Notes under the pieces: generated by a model
Told to the model about the DNA's origin: nothing
The model's input: only the letters and a program-made list of their open reading frames with translations
Database searches by the model: none
Program-made: the position numbers and the translations under genes
In this document: piece after piece, positions 14,235 to 22,493 of the stretch
Layout of the letters: each line of letters starts with the position of its first letter
Numbering within the stretch: position 1 is the stretch's first letter
NCBI GenBank assembly: GCA_024698555.1
Contig: JAILRI010000076.1
Location: forward strand, 1-56,186
DNA length: 56,186 nucleotides
Origin: Lachnospiraceae bacterium
GTDB lineage: Bacteria > Bacillota > Clostridia > Lachnospirales > Lachnospiraceae
Reading direction: 5' to 3'

Positions 14235-15908
14235 TCATTGCAGTCCGGAAATCACTTCCGCGATCGACGAAACCGTATCCGAGGCTATCATGCTGACCGA
14301 ATTGATCTTTCGCTGCGCCAGCTCGCCTGCCCTGCCGTTTATGAAAGCTCCGGCTGCTGCTGAGAAGAGCAGGCCTGCCTTCCCGCGGGAATCGCTGCCG
14401 GACAGGCAGCCGGCTCTGTCACCTCTTTCCCGGCCGGGGATACCGCTGAATGTCCCGCAGTTTTCACTTTCGATCAAACCGCGATTCGTACTGTCCGTTA
14501 TACTGCTGGCACTGTCCTGCATCTGTGCATACATATCCGGAATATACGCGCATACCGCCGCCAGAATATCTGACAGAACATCTCCGCTTCCCGCAGTAGC
14601 CATTCCCGAGCATCCCGCATCGGTAATATACACTGTTTCCCCGTCCGTAACGATGGTCGAGGGTCCTTTGAGCAGCAGTATCACTCCGTGATCACTTGCG
14701 TACTGCATTGAGATACTGATCGGACTTTTAAGGATATCCTCTATCGGTTTGCCTGACAATCTGGAAAATTCCTTCATATGGGGCGTCAGAACAAGTTGGG
14801 GAACCGCGTTTTTGATCCTGTCCGGGTCCAGCTTTGACAGAAGTGACAGTCCGTCTGCGTCAATGATCATTCTACCGTTGTAGTTTGCCAGCAGATATTC
14901 CAATGCCTTTTGTGTCTGCCCGGTTACTCCGATCCCCATTCCGAATGCCAGGGTTTTAGTGTGCCTGATCAGTTCTTCAAATTCCTTCTCTGAAAATGTC
15001 AGTTCCCCATCATTGTCAGACAGTGGAAACATCGTGCTTTCCAGCACATTGGCCGCGATCACTTCATACAGAGACGATGGTACCGCCGTCTTTACCACTC
15101 CGGCGCCTGCTCTCATCGCAGCACCTGCCATATATGCAAGGCGGATGGCCCCGCTGTACCTTTTTGATCCACCGATCAACGCGATATAACCATAGTCTCC
15201 TTTGTTTGAATATTCCGGCCGCTTTTTAAAAAAAGGCTTAAGATCAGCTTCTTCCAGCAGATAATATGGTTTATCCACCGGTTCGATCCCGATATCACAA
15301 TTGATCCTGCGTTTCATAACATCCTTCGCCATATTCAGAAAATGTCCCGGTTTATAACTGCCTACAGAGACAGTAAGATCGGAGCGTACGCACAGTTCAC
15401 AGCAGCCTGTATCACCGTTCAGCCCGCTGTTGATATCGACTGATACTACATAGGCTCCGCTCGAATTGATCGCCTCTGTCGCACTTTTTGCGACACCTTT
15501 TATCTCTCCCTTAAACCCGGTTCCGAATAAACAATCTACTATAGTAGAAAAACCTTTTAGGCTCCTGATGCCTTCTCCAGCCGTTTCATCTTCCTCCGGT
15601 TTCCAGAAAACAACCGGGATAGACTTTTTCAGGCAGCTTTCATAGTAGTACCGTCCATCTTCGGAAAATCTGTCTTCAAGCAGGACTATCGTACATTCGA
15701 TCCCATTGTCACAGAGCAGGCCGGCTATCACGTATCCGTCTCCGGCATTGTTGCCGCTGCCGCAGATTACGGCTACAGGCGGCTTCCATTCCACATTTTC
15801 ATACACGGCCCTCCCTGCCCGCAGCATCAGCTCCCTGCCCGGAGTCCGTGTCCTGATCGTGTTTGCGTCACTATGGCGCATATTCTCAACTGAAAGTATA
15901 TTTTGCAT
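14235..15908 (-). CDS. nnr: bifunctional NAD(P)H-hydrate epimerase / dehydratase
   Basis: This enzyme repairs hydrated NADH and NADPH. The N-terminal YjeF-N epimerase half (residues ~1-210) shows CGSGNNAGDGYV, DCLFGTGFKG and DINSGLNGDTG. The C-terminal YjeF-C/carbohydrate-kinase-like dehydratase half (~225-557) shows KGDYGYIALIGGS, AMRAGAGVV, DADGLSLL, VLTPHMKE, LLKGPSTIV and the nucleotide motif AGSGDVLS at 439-446. Between that motif and the closing LLFSAAAGAFINGRAGELA, where the family has a few residues, there is a ~55-residue Ser/Gly/Asp-rich insertion (about 456-511), probably a surface loop. The start has AAAGGA 5 bases upstream. Monocistronic, between two signalling units. Confidence 0.93.
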   Translation of the reverse strand: MQNILSVENMRHSDANTIRTRTPGRELMLRAGRAVYENVEWKPPVAVICGSGNNAGDGYVIAGLLCDNGIECTIVLLEDRFSEDGRYYYESCLKKSIPVVFWKPEEDETAGEGIRSLKGFSTIVDCLFGTGFKGEIKGVAKSATEAINSSGAYVVSVDINSGLNGDTGCCELCVRSDLTVSVGSYKPGHFLNMAKDVMKRRINCDIGIEPVDKPYYLLEEADLKPFFKKRPEYSNKGDYGYIALIGGSKRYSGAIRLAYMAGAAMRAGAGVVKTAVPSSLYEVIAANVLESTMFPLSDNDGELTFSEKEFEELIRHTKTLAFGMGIGVTGQTQKALEYLLANYNGRMIIDADGLSLLSKLDPDRIKNAVPQLVLTPHMKEFSRLSGKPIEDILKSPISISMQYASDHGVILLLKGPSTIVTDGETVYITDAGCSGMATAGSGDVLSDILAAVCAYIPDMYAQMQDSASSITDSTNRGLIESENCGTFSGIPGRERGDRAGCLSGSDSRGKAGLLFSAAAGAFINGRAGELAQRKINSVSMIASDTVSSIAEVISGLQ

Positions 15909-15990
15909 ATATATCCTTTATCGATCGAGTAGGAGGCGGCTTGCCCCCTACTACTCGATACGATGAGTCATCTCGCGTACAAGTCCGCTC

Positions 15991-16097
15991 GATGACCGTT
16001 CACTCAGCCCTCAGTCTGCAAGCAAGCTTGCACTGAGGGCATTCGCTTATCGCACAAAACGGCGGTGAACGGTTTTTTTACCGCTCCTCCGCCGTTT
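15991..16097 (+). repeat. composite structured repeat with terminator hairpin (copy B)
   Basis: The conserved block GATGACCGTTCACTC (15991) is followed by a hairpin GCCCTCAGT..ACTGAGGGC (16007-16040), the block TCGCTTATCGCACA (16043-16056), then a hairpin AAACGGCGG..CCGCCGTTT (16057-16097). Same order as copies A, C and D. A further inverted repeat (CGAGTAG..CTACTCG) lies just before it near 15925-15955. The last hairpin sits at the 3' end of the double-receiver gene and may terminate it. Confidence 0.65.
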
Positions 16098-16100
16098 CGA

Positions 16101-16874
16101 TCAATCCATCTTTTCAAAAAATGTATCCAGCTTGGATATAAGTGTCTTTTTGTCTATAGTTTTCAACAGATAATCCGCAGGCTTCAGACCGATAACCGAC
16201 ATTACGCTTTCTTTATCTGAGTGCCCGGTAAGGAACATCACCGGAATATGGCCTGTCTCGGATTCATTTTGAAGCATTTGGAGCACCTGTGGACCGTTCG
16301 CTACAGGCATTTCATAGTCAAGCAGCACCAGATCCGCCTTATTCTTGGTCAGATAAGCGATAGCCTGAACCCCGTTGGCCGCCATGCCTACATGATAATA
16401 ATCCTTAAGCCATTCATAAACCGTGCGCATATAGGTGATATCGTCGTCTACGATCAGAACGGTCTTTTTCCGGTTTTCCCCGGTATTGTCCTCCATATAT
16501 CTCGTAATACATCTGAGCAGATCGTCCATGATGAGCGGCCTCTTGAACCATTCGAGAATATCTTTGTCCCCGAGGATCTTGCGGGCAATGTCATGCTCTT
16601 CATCATAGCCGATCACGATGATCTTGCGGTCAAGCTCCCCCGCCACGTCCTTCAGATATATAAGGGTATCGGACATTCCTTCTATAGCTTCATCCAGAAA
16701 GAGTATCATCAGCTCGAGATGTTCGCGGTATTTATCGATCTCCTTGATCTCTCCGTGTGAAAATTCCGAATCAAAGCCCATACTCTTCAGTTTGCTTACG
16801 AGTGATTTCGCCAGAAAGCTGTCTGTCGCACTGATCACCAGGATCAGTCCCTGGTCTGCACATTGAAAATTCAT
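16101..16874 (-). CDS. double receiver-domain protein
   Basis: A 257-residue protein made of two CheY-like receivers and no output domain. The first (~8-125) lacks the paired acidic residues at the end of strand 1 (VISATD instead of DD) though an aspartate (D61) sits near the phosphorylation position, so it is probably degenerate. The second (~136-257) is intact: LIVDDD at 140-145, D186 (LLDYEMPVANG), T216 (FLTGH) and K238. Such proteins act as phosphate sinks, adaptors or partners of kinases that lack their own receiver. It has its own promoter and a GGAGG site 10 bases before the ATG. Possible partners are the hybrid kinases 3-6 kb downstream; this is not shown. Confidence 0.88.
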   Translation of the reverse strand: MNFQCADQGLILVISATDSFLAKSLVSKLKSMGFDSEFSHGEIKEIDKYREHLELMILFLDEAIEGMSDTLIYLKDVAGELDRKIIVIGYDEEHDIARKILGDKDILEWFKRPLIMDDLLRCITRYMEDNTGENRKKTVLIVDDDITYMRTVYEWLKDYYHVGMAANGVQAIAYLTKNKADLVLLDYEMPVANGPQVLQMLQNESETGHIPVMFLTGHSDKESVMSVIGLKPADYLLKTIDKKTLISKLDTFFEKMD

Positions 16875-16910
16875 GCTATGAATTCCTCCATAAAACAGCT
16901 ACATACGTTT

Positions 16911-16939
16911 ATTTTACCCGAAAATGCCGATAAAGTCAA
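16911..16939 (-). promoter_or_regulatory. promoter of the double-receiver gene
   Basis: On the - strand TTGACT (16934-16939), 17 bases, TAAAAT (16911-16916). It is divergent from the sugar-oxidation operon promoter at 16986. Confidence 0.65.
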
Positions 16940-16985
16940 CTGCGCTGTTAAAAATCAGTCTGTTACGATTCCCATAAAAATAGAG

Positions 16986-17060
16986 TTGAAAGTATCATCT
17001 ATGGATGGTAAACTAAAGTTCTGATGACATCTGTCAGAACCATACTGTTTACTTAACCAT
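16986..17060 (+). promoter_or_regulatory. promoter and nested palindromic operator of the sugar-oxidation operon
   Basis: TTGAAA (16986-16991), 17 bases, TAAACT (17009-17014). Over the -10 box and start region lies a nested dyad: GTAAAC (17008-17013) and GTTCTGA (17018-17024) are mirrored by TCAGAAC (17034-17040) and GTTTAC (17047-17052), with ATGG/CCAT ends further out. This looks like a repressor binding site or two overlapping sites. The regulator is not encoded next to it. Confidence 0.6.
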
Positions 17061-17125
17061 AAAGTGTGTCAGTACGATTGTTTCACAAACGATGCACCGG
17101 AAATCTCATGAAAGGATATCAACCA

Positions 17126-18331
17126 ATGCTGGTAAAAGGCACATATTTTCAAAATGACAGGGAAAAACCTCTCGTTTACGGTGATGTTGAGATCACCAAT
17201 GTAAAAAGGCAGCGGCTCAGAGGTGAGAAACCGAAGGAAGGGATTCTATGCGAACCGGTAATGATCGGCTTCTGCGGCACCGATAACGAGCTGATGCATA
17301 TGGGAAGCGAAGGAAGACTTTCGGCTAAATTCCCTGAAGGTAAAAACAGGCTTATAAACGGACATGAGGGGATCGTCTGGGTTCCTTCAGAGAATCGTTT
17401 TGCGATAGTCCTCATCCGGGGCGGTGACAGCTACGATCCCACCAGATATACCGAGGACGAGACCTATTTTGAGTATGGCTGCGATAAGGCGGACGGATTG
17501 TTTGCGGATAAGCAGTATTTTCATCCGGACATGCTGCTGCACATCCCGGATGGATATGTTCATGGCCAAAAGCTCGACCCGGAATTTGCGAAGAAAATGG
17601 TATTTCCCGACCCCTACGCCTGTATGTTGTTCCAGCTTGAACGCATGGAGGACTTAGGTTCCGCGCATAATTTCCGCGTTGCCATGCGCAAATACAGTTG
17701 TGATGAACAGGCTGCCCGCGAAAAAGCGAAGGAAGAAATTTTTGACAGGACAGTCATCTTCGGTCTCGGAACTACAGGAATGTTTATCGGCGACCTGATC
17801 AGCAGGAATCATAAAAACGCGAAGATCCTGTTTGTTGCCAGAAGTCCCATTGACTCACCTAAAGTTTCGTTTGCGCTGAAACAGGCTCGGGCGGAATATT
17901 TGCAAAATACTTTTGACTCAGAGCAGGAGCTTGCCAGGGCTATCATGGACAGGCTTGGCGGAAGGGCAACCACCTTTATCGGTGTCAGCGGCAGCAATGT
18001 CGAACACCGTATTGCTTTCGAGCACGGCGTACTCGGCTGCAACGGGCTATATAACAGCTTCTCCCTCGGTCCGAAGATCACATTTGATACGATGCCCTTT
18101 GGCTTTGAAAATCACCTGATCATGGGGTCGATCAATTTCCGGCAGGATCATATGGAAAAAGCCATTGAGCTGCTGGCAGGGAGCCGTTACAATGAGATAG
18201 TTGAACTTATCGATAAGGATGAGTTTACAAGCGACCCGATAGATGCCTACAAAAACAGGATATACAGTAAAAATGCGCCTATGAAGACTGCTGTTGTATG
18301 GAATCCTGCTTATATTGGCGGTTCTGTTTAA
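17126..18331 (+). CDS. medium-chain dehydrogenase, glucose-dehydrogenase-like
   Basis: A 401-residue zinc-type medium-chain dehydrogenase. The catalytic-zinc region shows GFCGTDNE (Cys) and NGHEGIVWV (His, Glu). The Rossmann motif is GLGTTGMFIG. No four-cysteine structural zinc loop is visible, unlike the next gene product. The general pattern resembles archaeal-type glucose dehydrogenases, which oxidise the anomeric carbon of an aldose to a lactone. In an operon with a lactonase-like amidohydrolase and the fucose mutarotase FucU, an aldose such as L-fucose (or D-arabinose or a similar sugar) is the likely substrate; this is inferred. I chose the ATG at 17126 (MLVKGTYF), 9 bases after AAAGGA; the frame opens at 17066. 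Confidence 0.8.
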   Translation: MLVKGTYFQNDREKPLVYGDVEITNVKRQRLRGEKPKEGILCEPVMIGFCGTDNELMHMGSEGRLSAKFPEGKNRLINGHEGIVWVPSENRFAIVLIRGGDSYDPTRYTEDETYFEYGCDKADGLFADKQYFHPDMLLHIPDGYVHGQKLDPEFAKKMVFPDPYACMLFQLERMEDLGSAHNFRVAMRKYSCDEQAAREKAKEEIFDRTVIFGLGTTGMFIGDLISRNHKNAKILFVARSPIDSPKVSFALKQARAEYLQNTFDSEQELARAIMDRLGGRATTFIGVSGSNVEHRIAFEHGVLGCNGLYNSFSLGPKITFDTMPFGFENHLIMGSINFRQDHMEKAIELLAGSRYNEIVELIDKDEFTSDPIDAYKNRIYSKNAPMKTAVVWNPAYIGGSV

Positions 18332-18404
18332 GGCTTTACGGCTTACTTTTATCTGTATTTCTGTTTTATAAGATTCTTTATCTATGCCTAAAAGGAGTTA
18401 TACC

Positions 18405-19418
18405 ATGAAAACTGTTTTGATCTCAGAACCGTTTAAAATCGGCCTTACGGATACCGAAAAACCCGTACCGAAAGAGGGCGAGGCGCTTCTTAAAGTGCTG
18501 TACTGCGGAATATGCGGTGCTGACGTTGCCAGCTACACCGGTAATCAGCCATTTACCACATATCCCAGAATTCCCGGACACGAGTTCAGTGCCGAGATCA
18601 TTTCGATCCCGGACAATGACAGAGGCTTAAAAGCCGGTGATATCGTAACCGCCAATCCTTATTTTAACTGCGGTACCTGTTATTCCTGCCGGCGCGGCTT
18701 TGTCAACTGCTGCACCGACAACCAGACCATGGGTGTTCAGCGTGACGGAAGCTTCCGTGAGTACATCGTGATGCCTGTGGAAAGGATTTATAACGGTAAG
18801 GGTCTTTCCGCAAAGGAGCTGGCTCTCGTTGAGCCTTTTACCATCAGCTATCATGCCCTTCACCGCGCCCCGGTAAAGGAAGGCGACAAGGTGCTTGTGG
18901 TAGGTGCCGGCCCCATAGGACTGTTTGCCCTGATCGCCGCTAAGGCACAGGGCGCACAGGTATATGTCGCGGATGTCCTTGACGGAAGACTGGAAAAAGC
19001 GAAACATTTCGGGGCAGACGGGGTGATAAACTCAAAGACCTCGGACATCAAAGAAGAAGCCATGAAGATCACCAACGGCAACGGTTTCGATGTCTGCGTC
19101 GAGGCCTGCGGTCAGTCGGTAACCTTTTTGAACTGTATTGACTGCGCCGCGTTTGCAGCCAACATCATCCTTATCGGAAACGGCAAGAAGGAGACGACCT
19201 TCCTTCATTCGATCCTCCTCAAAAAAGAGCTGAATGTATTTGGCAGCCGTAATTCCTATCCGCGTGATTTTCAGGCTGTTATCGATCTCATTGCTTCGGG
19301 CACCGTCAATGTACTGGATATGGTAAGCGAGATCTATCCCGCCGACAGAGCAGCCGAAGCATTCGACGCGCTCGCGCACAATGACGGCAGTCTGGCAAAG
19401 GTACTGATAGAATTCTAA
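18405..19418 (+). CDS. zinc-dependent alcohol/polyol dehydrogenase
   Basis: A 337-residue medium-chain dehydrogenase with both zinc sites: the catalytic YCGICGAD and PGHEFS, and the structural loop NCGTCYSCRRGFVNCC (four cysteines). The NAD-binding motif is VVGAGPIGLFA with a following acidic residue (ADVLD) that favours NAD. Close relatives include sorbitol, threonine and galactitol dehydrogenases. In this operon it could oxidise a secondary alcohol of a deoxy-sugar acid, for example a 2-keto-3-deoxy-fuconate dehydrogenase role, although known enzymes for that step are usually short-chain. The start at 18405 follows AAAGGAG; 73 bases separate it from the gene before. Confidence 0.88.
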   Translation: MKTVLISEPFKIGLTDTEKPVPKEGEALLKVLYCGICGADVASYTGNQPFTTYPRIPGHEFSAEIISIPDNDRGLKAGDIVTANPYFNCGTCYSCRRGFVNCCTDNQTMGVQRDGSFREYIVMPVERIYNGKGLSAKELALVEPFTISYHALHRAPVKEGDKVLVVGAGPIGLFALIAAKAQGAQVYVADVLDGRLEKAKHFGADGVINSKTSDIKEEAMKITNGNGFDVCVEACGQSVTFLNCIDCAAFAANIILIGNGKKETTFLHSILLKKELNVFGSRNSYPRDFQAVIDLIASGTVNVLDMVSEIYPADRAAEAFDALAHNDGSLAKVLIEF

Positions 19419-19468
19419 AGAAACACTTGATCAGTATTTACCTGCAATAATATGAAAGAAGATCAAAA

Positions 19469-20437
19469 ATGCCAAATGATTATGTGATCATCGATTCCCA
19501 CGTTCATCTGTGGGAAAAGCAGGAGGGCTGGGTTAATTCCCGCCCTGTTTACGGTCTCGGGAACGGACTGAGCTTATTTTTGGGGGAAGTTCACCAGATG
19601 ATGCCTCCGTATATGACTGATAATAAAAACACTGCCGAACGCCTTATCGCCAACATGGATTATGCCGGAATATGCGCATGCGCCGTTACTCAGGAATATC
19701 TGGATGGCAATCAGGACCGGTATCTGCTGGATGTAAGAAATAAATACCCCGGAAGATTCCGGATTACCGCACTTTACGAAGATGAAAACATGCCGGTTGC
19801 AGATGATATTTCACGGTATATTGCTGCTTTTCGTGAAGGCCTGCAGCCGGTGGTTCCGGTCGGAAAAAGCCCAAGATACCGTCTTGACGGATTTGATGGG
19901 TTAAAGATATGTGCCTGCCGCCTGAAAGACAGAGACCTGACACATATGCTGGATGTTTTTAAGGTTGTTGAGTCCGCGGGCAAATATGTTTCCATCGACA
20001 TGGCCGACGGTGATGAACAGGTCGAAAGCCTGCGTACCGTCATTGAACAGTGTCCAACCTTAAGGATCGCCATAGGACATTTCGGTATGGTAACTACTCC
20101 CGGCTGGCAAAAACAGACAGAGCTGGCGAAATACAAAAATGTCTATATCGAAAGTGGCGGTCTTACCTGGCTTTTCCATAAGGAATTCTATCCTTATCCT
20201 TCGGCCGTGGACGCGATACTTGAGGCAAAGGATATCTGCGGGATCGATAAACTGATGTGGGGAAGCGACTATCCCCGTACCATGACTGATATCACCTATA
20301 CCAGCGCCGTCAGGTTCATTCTCGAAAGTTCGAAGCTGACAGATGCTGAAAAAAGGGCATTTTTAGGCGAAAACGCAGTCAGATTTTATGGATTTGAAGG
20401 TCTTAAACCACTTCCGAACATTTTAAACATGCTATGA
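19469..20437 (+). CDS. amidohydrolase-family protein, probable sugar lactonase
   Basis: A 322-residue TIM-barrel amidohydrolase of the Amidohydro_2 type. Metal and catalytic motifs: DSHVHLW near the N terminus, IGHFGM in the middle and LMWGSDYPRT near residue 270. Members include L-fucono- and L-rhamnono-lactonases and 2-pyrone-4,6-dicarboxylate lactonase. The operon places it after a likely aldose dehydrogenase, so hydrolysis of the resulting lactone is the best guess. Cytoplasmic, no signal peptide. Ribosome site GAAAGAAG. About 50 bases follow the previous gene. Confidence 0.82.
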   Translation: MPNDYVIIDSHVHLWEKQEGWVNSRPVYGLGNGLSLFLGEVHQMMPPYMTDNKNTAERLIANMDYAGICACAVTQEYLDGNQDRYLLDVRNKYPGRFRITALYEDENMPVADDISRYIAAFREGLQPVVPVGKSPRYRLDGFDGLKICACRLKDRDLTHMLDVFKVVESAGKYVSIDMADGDEQVESLRTVIEQCPTLRIAIGHFGMVTTPGWQKQTELAKYKNVYIESGGLTWLFHKEFYPYPSAVDAILEAKDICGIDKLMWGSDYPRTMTDITYTSAVRFILESSKLTDAEKRAFLGENAVRFYGFEGLKPLPNILNML

Positions 20438-20487
20438 TTTTATGGTCAAAAGCCCTTTCGTGATTTTTGCCCCCAGCTTATTTATCG

Positions 20488-20550
20488 GCAGCAGCAAAGC
20501 TGCTCCTGTCGTTCGATACATAACACGCAGCTTTGCGTGCTGTGTGCTAT
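20488..20550. repeat. REP-like hairpin followed by a terminator-like hairpin
   Basis: GCAGC-aaa-GCTGC with the tail TCCTGTCG (20488-20513) belongs to the CTCCTGTC hairpin family. A second hairpin, ACACGCA-gctt-TGCGTG, follows and ends in a T-run just before the fucU ribosome site. It may reduce readthrough into fucU. Confidence 0.5.
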
Positions 20551-20565
20551 TTTTTAGGAGGCCAT

Positions 20566-21006
20566 ATGTTAAAAGGAATCTCACCCCTGCTCTCACCCCA
20601 GCTGCTTAAGATACTTTGCGAGATGGGGCACAGCGACACACTGGTGATCGCGGACGGCAATTTCCCTGCCGAAACCATGGGAAAAAACGCAATAGTTCTC
20701 CGCATGGACGGGCACGGCGTCCCGGAGCTTTTAGAGGCTATACTTAAGGTATTTCCACTCGATCAGTATACGGATAAACCCGTCAGCCTTATGGAGCGCG
20801 TGCCGGGCGATAACGTGGATGTGTCCGTATGGAAAACCTATGAAGAAATGATCGCAAAAGAGGATACAAGAGGCGCATCTCTCATAAGAAAGCTGGAAAG
20901 ATTCGAATTTTATGAGGAAGCCAAAAAGGCCTACGCCATCATTGCTACTTCGGAAACCAGACAATACGCGAACGTTATACTTCAAAAAGGGTGTGTACTG
21001 TCTTAA
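20566..21006 (+). CDS. fucU: L-fucose mutarotase (RbsD/FucU family)
   Basis: A 146-residue FucU/RbsD protein that interconverts alpha and beta anomers of fucose (or a similar pyranose) in the cytoplasm. Family marks: LKGISPLLSPQLLKILCEMGHSD at the start (with the conserved His of GHSD), LVIADGNFPA, LLEAILKVFPLD and the C-terminal ETRQYANVILQKGC. The Y-A-N near the end is typical of FucU/RbsD active sites. The start is the ATG after AGGAGG at 20566. It is the last gene of the + strand operon. Its stop overlaps the stop of the converging MATE gene, sharing TTAA. Confidence 0.92.
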   Translation: MLKGISPLLSPQLLKILCEMGHSDTLVIADGNFPAETMGKNAIVLRMDGHGVPELLEAILKVFPLDQYTDKPVSLMERVPGDNVDVSVWKTYEEMIAKEDTRGASLIRKLERFEFYEEAKKAYAIIATSETRQYANVILQKGCVLS

Positions 21007-22481
21007 TCCATTTCACTCGCTGTACGAATCTTCTTGATCCATTTGCCGCTCTTTAAGCGGCCTACGCACCAGACAGCCTTTAATACCTGATCGATCTTCA
21101 GGCAGAAGTATATCCAGAATGCAGGCAGATGCAGCACCAGACCTGCCACGATGCCTAAAGGAATAGATACTGCCCACAAAAATACATTGTCGGCGATCAT
21201 CAGGATCTTGGTGTCGCCTCCTCCGCGCAGTACTCCCTTGGTCATGATACTGTTCATGGACTGGAATACTATGATAATACTGATGGAAAGCATAAGTTCC
21301 CGGGCAATTTCTATAGTGTCCGGTTCGAGATTATAAGCGCCGATCATGGGCTCGGATATAAGCATGACTATACCTGCCGCCACCAGACCGAACGCAATCC
21401 CCAGCCCCATAAATGCATATCCCTGGGCATGAGCTTTTTCACGGTCTCCCTCACCGAGAGCCTGTCCGGTAACTATACAGCCAGCCTGCGCAAAGCCCTG
21501 AATGACAACTGATGAAAGCTGCTGTGTGACCATGGTTACCGCATTGGCCGCCACGAAACTTTCTCCAAGCCTGCCGATGACCATTGCTACCGAATTGGCT
21601 CCCAAAGCCAATATTCCGTCACTTACCAGAACAGGGATACTGATCCTGAAATATTCCTTCCACAGCATGCCTACCCTGTCAAACAGATCATGCATACGGC
21701 AGTTGATATTTTTATCCTTGAAAAACAGATATCCGCAGATCACGGTAAATTCGAAGATACGGGCTATAAGCGTGCCTAAGGCCGCGCCGGCCTCTTCCAT
21801 TCGGGGAACTCCGAATTTACCGAAAATGAAAATGTAATTGGCTCCCACATTGATGAAAAATGCCCCTATCGAAGTATATAACGGGATGCGGACCTGGCCC
21901 ACATTGCGCAGCACTATGGTACAGGTTAGCGACAGTGAAAGCAGGAAATAGGTGACTACAGACCAGTTTAGATATCTGATACCGCAGGTGATGATCGGCT
22001 CTTCCACTGTATAGATCCTCATGATCTTCTCGGGTATCAGCGCGGTTGCGGTACAGAACAGTACCGACAGAAACAGACAAAGGCGTACCATGATGGCAAG
22101 CGTCTTCTTCAGAGATACCTTGTCCTGCATTCCGTAATAACGCGATACCAACACGGAAGCGCCCATTCCGATGCCCATGCAGAATATCTGGAATACACTG
22201 ATGAACTGGTTGGCAAGAGAGACCGCCGACAGCTGAGTCTGTCCGATGGTTCCGATCATGATGGTATCCATCATATTTACGCCTGTTGTGATCAGCCCCT
22301 GAAGCGTGATCGGTATGGTAATGCTCATTACCAGTTTGTAGAAATTCTTATCCTTTATGATCAGTTTTGAAAATATGCCCATTTCCTGTTTATTCCTTTT
22401 TGCACTTTTATACTTATGATTTACGGCCTGTTTCTTTTCCCAAAGCCTGTTTTCTATTTTGGAAAACATTGATTTGATCAT
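21003..22481 (-). CDS. MATE-family efflux transporter
   Basis: A 492-residue MATE/DinF-type multidrug or organic-cation antiporter with about 12 membrane helices. The typical start of helix 1 (LVMSITIPITLQGLITTGVN) and the MDTIMIG segment are present, followed by the second half beginning at FRISIPVLVSDGILALGANS. There is an extra basic N-terminal extension of ~40 residues. It starts 12 bases after the GLUG-repeat gene stops, with a weak site (GGGAAACG), so the two are probably cotranscribed. Substrate unknown. The last codons overlap fucU on the other strand. Confidence 0.93.
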   Translation of the reverse strand: MIKSMFSKIENRLWEKKQAVNHKYKSAKRNKQEMGIFSKLIIKDKNFYKLVMSITIPITLQGLITTGVNMMDTIMIGTIGQTQLSAVSLANQFISVFQIFCMGIGMGASVLVSRYYGMQDKVSLKKTLAIMVRLCLFLSVLFCTATALIPEKIMRIYTVEEPIITCGIRYLNWSVVTYFLLSLSLTCTIVLRNVGQVRIPLYTSIGAFFINVGANYIFIFGKFGVPRMEEAGAALGTLIARIFEFTVICGYLFFKDKNINCRMHDLFDRVGMLWKEYFRISIPVLVSDGILALGANSVAMVIGRLGESFVAANAVTMVTQQLSSVVIQGFAQAGCIVTGQALGEGDREKAHAQGYAFMGLGIAFGLVAAGIVMLISEPMIGAYNLEPDTIEIARELMLSISIIIVFQSMNSIMTKGVLRGGGDTKILMIADNVFLWAVSIPLGIVAGLVLHLPAFWIYFCLKIDQVLKAVWCVGRLKSGKWIKKIRTASEMD

Positions 22482-22493
22482 CGTTTCCCGAGA

